Assembly (NCBI GenBank): GCA_947244675.1
Contig: CAMXLV010000112.1
Span: 1-5,269, forward strand
Length of the DNA: 5,269 bases
DNA from: an uncultured Clostridium sp.
GTDB lineage: Bacteria; Bacillota_A; Clostridia; TANB77; CAG-508
Direction of reading: 5' to 3'
This document shows positions 1-4,832 of this stretch, piece by piece. Made by a program: the position numbers and the translations under genes. The notes beneath the pieces are model-generated. The model did not search any database. It saw only the letters and a program-made list of their open reading frames with translations, and was not told where the DNA came from. Position 1 is the stretch's first letter, and the number at the start of each line of letters is the position of its first letter.

Positions 1-512
1 AGGACTTAAGACATTCTTTAGCTGTTGTTTTACAGGATACAAATTTGTTTTCAGGAACAATACGTGAAAATATTAGATATGGGAGATTGAGTGCATCTGA
101 TGATGAGGTGATTTATGCAGCTAAGCTTGCTAATGCACATCATTTTATAAAAAAACTACCGAATGGATATGACACGATGGTTACTGCAGATGGAGGAAAT
201 TTAAGTCAAGGACAAAGGCAGCTAATCAGTATAGCAAGAGCTGCAGTTGCAAATGCTCCAGTTCTTATTTTAGATGAGGCAACCTCCTCTATTGATACAA
301 GAACAGAAAGACTTGTTCAAGAGGGAATGGATAAACTTATGCAAGGAAGAACCGTATTTGTTATTGCGCATCGACTTTCTACAGTTAGAAATTCCGATGC
401 CATTATGGTTTTAGATAAAGGAAGAATTGTAGAGCGAGGAACTCATCAAGAATTGTTAACCTTAAAAGGAATTTATTATAATCTCTATACGGGAAAATTA
501 GAGTTAGAATAG
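1..512 (+). CDS. ABC exporter subunit, C-terminal part of ATP-binding domain (5' partial)
   Basis: This is the 3' end of an ABC-type exporter, probably a half-transporter with membrane and ATPase domains fused. ATP hydrolysis by the visible domain would power export across the cytoplasmic membrane. The open frame runs from base 3 with no true start; the TTG at 45 lies inside the domain and is not a start. Visible motifs in order are the Q-loop (VLQDTNLFSGTI, Gln at 33-35), the signature LSQGQ (201-215), Walker B VLILDE (261-278) with the D-loop SSID, and the switch histidine in VIAHRLSTV (369-371). Walker A and the transmembrane helices lie upstream of the window. The wording resembles the LmrA/BmrA/MsbA-type multidrug or lipid exporters of Firmicutes, but the substrate cannot be inferred. 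The frame ends with TAG shortly before a terminator, so it is the last gene of its transcript. Confidence 0.95.
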   Translation, partial: DLRHSLAVVLQDTNLFSGTIRENIRYGRLSASDDEVIYAAKLANAHHFIKKLPNGYDTMVTADGGNLSQGQRQLISIARAAVANAPVLILDEATSSIDTRTERLVQEGMDKLMQGRTVFVIAHRLSTVRNSDAIMVLDKGRIVERGTHQELLTLKGIYYNLYTGKLELE

Positions 513-527
513 AGGAATTAAAATATG

Positions 528-559
528 GGAACCAGATGAGATTTCTGGTTCTTTTTTTT
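528..559 (+). repeat. Terminator repeat, left copy
   Basis: Aligned with 4099-4130, 29 of 32 bases are identical. Two differences lie in the hairpin loop and one in the T tract; the stem arms and the preceding G are unchanged. The two copies bracket the four-gene operon in direct orientation, 3571 bases apart. Both may derive from one ancestral terminator between the ABC gene and the spore-coat genes, duplicated when the operon arrived. Chance or gene conversion between terminators is the alternative. Confidence 0.8.
529..559 (+). terminator. Rho-independent terminator after the ABC exporter gene
   Basis: A perfect 8-bp stem is visible: GAACCAGA (529-536) pairs with TCTGGTTC (544-551) across a 7-nt loop, followed at once by eight T residues (552-559). 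It starts 17 bases after the ABC gene stop codon and separates that gene from the next operon. A near-copy ends the downstream operon. Confidence 0.93.
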
Positions 560-567
560 GAAAAAAA

Positions 568-597
568 TTGTCATAAAAAACAAGAATATGGTATAAT
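568..597 (+). promoter_or_regulatory. SigA-type promoter of the four-gene operon
   Basis: The -35 box TTGTCA (568-573) and a perfect -10 box TATAAT (592-597) are separated by 18 bases. The -10 is preceded by TGG (589-591), giving an extended -10 element. It lies just after the terminator T tract and points into the operon. The predicted start of transcription is near 603-606, so the 5' untranslated region is only about 45-50 bases. That is too short for a TPP or cobalamin riboswitch. No obvious operator palindrome was seen around it. Confidence 0.8.
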
Positions 598-601
598 GTA
601 A

Positions 602-655
602 ATGGAAAGGATTATAGTTAATTTATTTTTAATTAATTATGCTTTAAAACGATGA
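602..655 (+). other. Possible 17-codon leader ORF coupled to the first operon gene
   Basis: An ATG at 602 opens a frame reading MERIIVNLFLINYALKR. Its TGA (653-655) overlaps the ATG of the next gene as ATGA. The next gene has no visible Shine-Dalgarno sequence, so translation arriving from this frame could supply its initiation. Against this, the leader ATG has no ribosome-binding site and lies only 5 bases past the -10 box. It would have to be read as a leaderless message, or from a transcript starting slightly upstream. A frame this short can arise by chance. Confidence 0.15.
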
Positions 656-1863
656 AAAAATATAGATTTATATGGTATGCAGTTATGTCTATTGGTTTAC
701 CTAAGATAATTTCATTAATAATGAGTACTCTTAATAATGAATTTTTTTCTAATGAATGGATAACTTATGTCATTTTTTTTGGAATATGTATTTTGATTGC
801 TGTATTATTAGAATTGATTACTTACTTAATTCATCAATCTAAAAAAGAAATTGTTTCTGATAGCGTACATAAAATTGATTTTATAGGTGATAAATATCGT
901 ATTCCCTTAAATGGTCAAGTAACTGATGAGGAGCATATTGCAATGTTTGATGTTCCTAAATTAGAAGAAGAACTTGTTGCTCATTTTAAAGGAAAGTACC
1001 ATCCAGTAATTTATTACTTATTATCTGCAAAAGAATATTTAAATTGGATTGATTTTGTATACTTTTCTTATTTGAGAGATTTAAAGAAAAAATTGAAATG
1101 TGAAGTCATCATTGCATTACATTATAATGATAAACTTCGTACAACTAAAATGAATAAAGAAACTGATATTAAACGATATAACATCATATGCCAATGGTTT
1201 TCAATTGTGATAAGAAAAATTATAGGAGAAGACACAAGAATTTTAAAAGAAGATCAATTTTACAAACAAAATCCTAAAGATTATGCGGTTAATTTTCATA
1301 ATTTATATGTTACTAAGATTTTAGAGTATGTAGAAAAAATGGATGAAAATACTCCAGCTGAGGAAAGACTGAATTATACAGAATTTAAGCGAAAACTTTC
1401 CTATGTTGAATCTGCTTTTCCTATTAAGGAAATTGCTTCAAAATATAAAAGGAGTAAGCGATTATTTGTATTAGACCGTGAAACATCACAAGAAATATGG
1501 AAAGATTCTACTTTGTTATCAATAAAAAATGAGAGCAAAATGATTTTTATTTCTGCTAAGACACTATGTTATGAGAATGGAAAATATATTAATGTTCATA
1601 ATAAAGAAAATGTACCCAATTTTACAGATTCATTAGAGATTCTTACTAAAAAAATACATAGTTTAGATTTATATACCTGTAAGTTAATGTATAGTTTATT
1701 AAGCACAAATATAAATCAGACTCATCAAACTAGATTAGTTTTTCCTTCAGATGAATTAATACCTAATTTATTAATTGAAAAAATTTGTAGTTTAAATGTA
1801 AATTATCATTTTGATATTGAAACTTTTGAAAAATTTTGGGAGGAAATAGGCAATGAGAATTAA
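652..1863 (+). CDS. Membrane-anchored protein of unknown function, two N-terminal helices plus large soluble domain
   Basis: I do not recognise this family. The 403-residue product has two predicted membrane helices near the start (about residues 6-27 and 36-60) joined by a short loop. Lysine-rich flanks (MKKYR before, HQSKKE after) place both ends in the cytoplasm by the positive-inside rule. About 340 hydrophilic residues follow and would form a cytosolic domain. Residues about 117-230 alternate predicted strands and helices, including the strand EVIIALHYND (151-160), in a way that faintly recalls the nucleotide-binding fold of class I aminoacyl-tRNA synthetases; no HIGH motif is present, so this is only a weak impression. 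It is first in the operon and overlaps the ThiC-like gene by 11 bases. The ATG at 652 has no clear ribosome-binding site; the in-frame ATG at 685 would cut the first helix. It might be a small-molecule sensor, a membrane effector or an anchored enzyme. Confidence 0.85.
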   Translation: MKKYRFIWYAVMSIGLPKIISLIMSTLNNEFFSNEWITYVIFFGICILIAVLLELITYLIHQSKKEIVSDSVHKIDFIGDKYRIPLNGQVTDEEHIAMFDVPKLEEELVAHFKGKYHPVIYYLLSAKEYLNWIDFVYFSYLRDLKKKLKCEVIIALHYNDKLRTTKMNKETDIKRYNIICQWFSIVIRKIIGEDTRILKEDQFYKQNPKDYAVNFHNLYVTKILEYVEKMDENTPAEERLNYTEFKRKLSYVESAFPIKEIASKYKRSKRLFVLDRETSQEIWKDSTLLSIKNESKMIFISAKTLCYENGKYINVHNKENVPNFTDSLEILTKKIHSLDLYTCKLMYSLLSTNINQTHQTRLVFPSDELIPNLLIEKICSLNVNYHFDIETFEKFWEEIGNEN

Positions 1864-3004
1864 AAATAATTTGAAAGATATAGAGCCAATATTTATTGGA
1901 GATGAATTTTGTCCAGTCATATTTACTCATGTTGGTTGTAGTGAAGATATTGAAAATATAGAAATCAATATAAAAGATGCTAAAGAAAAGATCCAATTAG
2001 CTATTCAAGCTGGAACGAATGCTATATGCGATGTTTCTATGAATAAAAAAATTCCTTATATACAGGAATGCTTAATGAAAGATTTAACTATACCATTTGG
2101 TGCCGTCTCTATTTATGAAACGTATATATCCTTAGAGTCAAATAGTGAAAAAATTAATGAACAGTATTTTATAAAAATTATAGAAGAAGAATGTTTACGT
2201 GGTATTGATGTTTTGACGCTACATGCTACAGTATTATTAGAAGATGATGTATTGATAAAAAAGTCTAAGAGATTGATTCCTTCTACTAGTAGAGGTGGCG
2301 TTTTAATGTTAGAATTAATGAAAAAGTATAATATTGAAAATCCCTACTATACATGCTTTGAAGAAATCCTTGCTATAGTAAAAAAATATGATGTTGCAAT
2401 CTCTCTAGGTCCAATGTATCGCCCTGCTAGTGTTTGTGATTGTAAAATAGAAGATCTGCATTATATAGAATTGCTTAGAATGCAAAAATTATGTAGAATA
2501 GCATTAGATAATGGAGTAAATATAATGATTGAAGGGATAGGACATGCACCTATTAATCGTATAGAGGAAATGATAAAAACAGCCAAAAGTCTTTGTTATA
2601 ACGTTCCTTATCGTTGCATGGTTGTTTCTACTGATATATCAATAGGTTATGATCATGTTTCCTCTGCAATTGCTTCAGCACTTGCGATATATTATGGAGC
2701 TGATAGTATTACCTGTGTAACAAGAAAAGAGCATTTAGGTATACCATCACAAGAAGATACTTATGAAGGTGTTATGGTTGCTAAAGTAGCAGTACATTCT
2801 GGATATAGTGCAAGAACTAATGATTTTACATTAGATAGAGCTATGACAATTTCTAGAAAAAAGCAAGGATGCATTGGCAATCCATCCTATGCATTATTTC
2901 CAAAATTAATTGAAAAATATGTTCAAGACGAAAGAAAATGTTCGATGTGTGGTAGTTATTGTCCACTTGTGAAACAAAAGGAGGAAAAAGATGGAATTTT
3001 ATGA
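1853..3004 (+). CDS. Divergent ThiC-like radical-SAM enzyme
   Basis: The product is related to ThiC, which rearranges aminoimidazole ribotide to the thiamine pyrimidine, and to BzaF, which makes hydroxybenzimidazole from the same substrate. ThiC-type segments appear in order: GTNAICDVS (54-62), LTLHATV (121-127), TSRGG (145-149), IEGIGHAPIN (226-235), TDISIGYDHVSSAIASA (260-276) and TRKEHLGIPSQED (290-302). The C-terminal cysteines C363, C366 and C370 would bind the 4Fe-4S cluster, spaced CX2CX3C rather than the CX2CX4C of classical ThiC. H231 and H294 match the ThiC metal ligands. At 383 residues it is shorter than usual and lacks most of the N-terminal domain. The VNANIG and GDGLRPG segments of ThiC are replaced by IFTHVG (23-28) and GPMYRPA (186-192), so a different substrate is likely. 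The start has a strong Shine-Dalgarno (GGGAGG, 1838-1843). It overlaps both neighbours. Fold assignment is secure; the reaction is unknown. Confidence 0.9.
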   Translation: MRIKNNLKDIEPIFIGDEFCPVIFTHVGCSEDIENIEINIKDAKEKIQLAIQAGTNAICDVSMNKKIPYIQECLMKDLTIPFGAVSIYETYISLESNSEKINEQYFIKIIEEECLRGIDVLTLHATVLLEDDVLIKKSKRLIPSTSRGGVLMLELMKKYNIENPYYTCFEEILAIVKKYDVAISLGPMYRPASVCDCKIEDLHYIELLRMQKLCRIALDNGVNIMIEGIGHAPINRIEEMIKTAKSLCYNVPYRCMVVSTDISIGYDHVSSAIASALAIYYGADSITCVTRKEHLGIPSQEDTYEGVMVAKVAVHSGYSARTNDFTLDRAMTISRKKQGCIGNPSYALFPKLIEKYVQDERKCSMCGSYCPLVKQKEEKDGIL

Positions 3005-3503
3005 AATATATAACAAGAATGGTATAAGAACTGGAAAAATTGTTCCATCTTCATATATATTACAAGAAAATGAATATAGATTTATCTGCCATGTTTGCAT
3101 TTTTATGGGTGATAAAATGCTTATCCAAAAAAGGGATGTACACAAGAAAGATTTTCCTGGCTGTTGGGATATATCTTGTGGTGGTGGAGTAAATGCTGGA
3201 GAAACTTCTTATGAAGCAATATTAAGAGAAGTAAAAGAGGAATTGGGAATTAATATTTGCTTGAATGATAGATATTATATGCGAATATTTTATCCTCAAG
3301 GATTTGATGACTATTATATTTTAAATGATAAAATTACTTTAGAAGAAATTACTATCCGTGAAAATGAAGTTTTAGGTATCAAATATGCGACAAAGCAAGA
3401 GATTCTAGAAATGATGGAAAAAAAAGAGTTTGTCAACTATGCAGAAGGATTTATAGAATTACTTTTTTCATTTTCTAAGCAAAGAGGAAGTTATATAAAA
3501 TGA
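2991..3503 (+). CDS. Nudix hydrolase, Idi/YfcD-like subgroup
   Basis: This 170-residue protein has a complete Nudix box at residues 65-87 (G65, E71, R79, E80, E83, E84, G86), so it should be an active Mg-dependent hydrolase (or isomerase) acting on a diphosphate-linked substrate. The segment before the box, with KRD followed by FPGCWDISCGGG (55-66), resembles the isopentenyl-diphosphate isomerase/YfcD branch. Many members of that branch are hydrolases of unknown substrate rather than isomerases. The start is well supported: AAGGAGG (2978-2984) lies 6 bases before the ATG. The gene overlaps the end of the ThiC-like gene by 14 bases and the kinase start by 4 bases (ATGA). Placed between a ThiC-like enzyme and a kinase, it could remove diphosphate from a pathway nucleotide or clear a toxic by-product; that role is inferred from context only. 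Confidence 0.92.
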   Translation: MEFYEIYNKNGIRTGKIVPSSYILQENEYRFICHVCIFMGDKMLIQKRDVHKKDFPGCWDISCGGGVNAGETSYEAILREVKEELGINICLNDRYYMRIFYPQGFDDYYILNDKITLEEITIRENEVLGIKYATKQEILEMMEKKEFVNYAEGFIELLFSFSKQRGSYIK

Positions 3504-4111
3504 AATTCATTGCATTTTTCGGATCTATTGGTGTTGGGAAAACAACTTTAGGACACCAAATAAAATCTAAATTTACAAATATTGATTTTATTGAGGAATA
3601 TTTAGAAGAAAATATTTATTTGAAAAAATTTTATAATAACATGACGGAATATGCCTTTAGAAGTACATTAGAAATGTTATTGATGATGTACAAAAATTAT
3701 GATAAAGTTGATATTTCTAAAGATATTACAATCCTAGATAATGGTGTTGAAGAATTAATTTGTTATAATTATTTTCTTTTAGAAAAAAATATATTATCTT
3801 TAGATGAATTTAAATTATATAAACAATTTTATAATCTAATTATACAATCGCTTCCAAAAATAGATTATTACATATATTTAAAGTGTAATTTAGAGGAACA
3901 ACTGGAAAGAATTAAGAAAAGAAATCGATTATATGAAAAAAATATAAATCGTGAATTTCTAATAGAATTAAATAAACATTATGACCTCTATCTCAAAAAA
4001 ATTCCTAAAGATAAACTTTGGATAGTGGATACATCTAGTCCATTTTTAATAGAAGATTTTTTGGAAAATTTTAATAAGAAAATGATAGAATTAAATAAGG
4101 AACCAGATTAA
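3500..4111 (+). CDS. Deoxynucleoside-kinase-like P-loop kinase with altered substrate-site residues
   Basis: The 203-residue product matches the deoxynucleoside kinase family, which phosphorylates nucleosides at the 5' position using a nucleoside triphosphate. The P-loop is GSIGVGKTT (8-16). E33 and the stretch to KFYNN (43-47) match the family's substrate-side region. The lid RIKKRNRLYEKNI (137-149) keeps the arginines and the glutamate. Two usual hallmarks are missing: the DRS/ERS motif reads DNG (80-82), losing the catalytic-site arginine, and the base-binding glutamine of the AFxxQ segment appears to be threonine (T56). The substrate is therefore probably not a standard deoxynucleoside, or activity is changed. 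The start overlaps the Nudix stop as ATGA, with AGAGGAAG (3483-3490) upstream as ribosome-binding site. The last three codons and the stop lie inside the terminator hairpin. The gene is notably AT-rich (12 of 60 bases G or C in 3601-3660). Confidence 0.88.
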   Translation: MKFIAFFGSIGVGKTTLGHQIKSKFTNIDFIEEYLEENIYLKKFYNNMTEYAFRSTLEMLLMMYKNYDKVDISKDITILDNGVEELICYNYFLLEKNILSLDEFKLYKQFYNLIIQSLPKIDYYIYLKCNLEEQLERIKKRNRLYEKNINREFLIELNKHYDLYLKKIPKDKLWIVDTSSPFLIEDFLENFNKKMIELNKEPD

Positions 4112-4130
4112 ATTTCTGGTTCTTTTTTCT
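4099..4130 (+). repeat. Terminator repeat, right copy
   Basis: This is the partner of the 528-559 copy, with 29 of 32 bases identical. It differs at two loop bases and one T-tract base. Here it doubles as the 3' end of the kinase coding region, which may mean that the original end of that gene was replaced at an insertion junction. Confidence 0.8.
4100..4128 (+). terminator. Rho-independent terminator closing the four-gene operon
   Basis: GAACCAGA (4100-4107) pairs with TCTGGTTC (4115-4122) around a 7-nt loop, followed by six T residues (4123-4128). The 5' arm encodes the last kinase residues (E201, P202, D203) and the TAA stop sits in the loop, so translating ribosomes could interfere with hairpin formation. 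It ends the operon before the spore-coat genes. Confidence 0.9.
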
Positions 4131-4142
4131 TAAACTTTTGAA

Positions 4143-4148
4143 TATAAT
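4143..4148 (+). promoter_or_regulatory. Possible -10 box for the spoVID-like gene
   Basis: TATAAT lies 15 bases before the spoVID-like ATG, in the only gap (4129-4163) after the terminator. A -35 box at the right distance would be the poor match TTCTTT (4120-4125), inside the terminator. Spore-coat genes of this type are usually read by the mother-cell factor SigE, and no convincing SigE promoter was seen here. The gene must have its own promoter or depend on read-through; this is the best candidate but weak. Confidence 0.25.
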
Positions 4149-4163
4149 CCTAATGGTGATACT

Positions 4164-4832
4164 ATGCAATTTAATATTGAAAAACATAATTTTTGTCAGT
4201 TAGAAGGCATCTCTAATATTAAAAATCATTTAGAAAAGATTAAAGGCCTTACAATAAAGGATTCAAAGGCAACAGGAATTCTTGAAATGAATCTATCCTA
4301 TTTAGACATTGAAGGAATGGAATGCTTTAAATCAATGGATTTTCCGTTTGATTTAGATTTAGATATGCTGAAAATACTAGATGTAGTTGTTGGTAGAGTT
4401 GAGGTATATCAAGTAGAAGGGCAAGGCTTAGATATCAATTATGAGCTTGTTATCAATTTTCTTCCAGTAGAAGAGGCAGAGGAAATTAAGGTTATTGAGG
4501 AAAAGGATATTGAAGTAGAGGAAGAACCGGTTAAAGAGGTAAAAGAGGAAAAATTAGAGCAGATTAAGGAAGATATGAAGGAATACTATGAGGATAAGCT
4601 TGCTGATAATCTAACTCGTGAGGATAAGGTTATAACTACAAAAGCTCATGAAAGCGTAGAATCCTTTTTAGATTTCTTTGAATCTAAAAGCAGCTATTAT
4701 AAATTAAAATGCCTTTATGTGGAAAAGGAAGAGGATTTAGAGGCTGTGGCTAAAGAATACAATGTAAAGCTTGAACAGCTTCTTGCAGGCTATGATAGAC
4801 AATCTCACAAAGTCATATTTAGCATCGGTTAG
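4164..4832 (+). CDS. spoVID: Spore coat morphogenesis protein SpoVID-like, short form with C-terminal LysM
   Basis: SpoVID is made in the mother cell and is needed for coat proteins to encase the forespore. The first 102 residues look beta-rich and resemble the SpoVID N-terminal domain: the opening MQFNIEKHNFCQLEGI recalls the Bacillus start, and MDFPFDLDLD (58-67) recalls its proline-containing strand. Residues about 103-145 form a short acidic Glu/Lys linker. Residues 178-222 have a LysM-like pattern (a strand, then DLEAVAKEYNVKLEQLLAGY, then a final strand). At 222 residues it is far shorter than the Bacillus subtilis protein of about 575, mainly because the acidic middle is reduced. A weak ribosome-binding site, GGTGAT (4155-4160), precedes the ATG. 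The next gene, ysxE-like, matches the Bacillus gene order and supports the call. GC content is higher than in the kinase gene (21 of 60 in 4561-4620). Confidence 0.83.
   Translation: MQFNIEKHNFCQLEGISNIKNHLEKIKGLTIKDSKATGILEMNLSYLDIEGMECFKSMDFPFDLDLDMLKILDVVVGRVEVYQVEGQGLDINYELVINFLPVEEAEEIKVIEEKDIEVEEEPVKEVKEEKLEQIKEDMKEYYEDKLADNLTREDKVITTKAHESVESFLDFFESKSSYYKLKCLYVEKEEDLEAVAKEYNVKLEQLLAGYDRQSHKVIFSIG

Noticed and set aside
45..47. TTG as a start codon for the ABC gene
   Set aside because: The ABC ATPase reading continues upstream to base 3 with the Q-loop, so the gene begins outside the window.
513..651. CRISPR array, tRNA or other RNA gene in the intergenic region
   Set aside because: Only the terminator, the promoter and AT-rich leader sequence are seen; there are no spaced repeats and no cloverleaf.
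1147..1161. KMNKE (residues 166-170) of the membrane protein as an aminoacyl-tRNA synthetase KMSKS motif
   Set aside because: It falls too early relative to the fold and there is no HIGH motif, so it is not evidence of synthetase activity.
652..1863. SAVED-type CBASS effector with two membrane helices
   Set aside because: The membrane layout is similar, but no SAVED sequence pattern was visible in the soluble part and no cyclic-nucleotide synthase gene is in the window.
1763..1996. Minus-strand open frame of 77 codons
   Set aside because: It lies opposite the junction of two well-supported plus-strand genes, is rich in Phe, Ile and Tyr as expected from reversed AT-rich coding DNA, and has no recognisable motif.
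1853..3004. Naming the second operon gene thiC (housekeeping thiamine synthesis)
   Set aside because: Pocket substitutions, the missing N-terminal domain, no riboswitch and no other thiamine genes nearby make that name unsafe.
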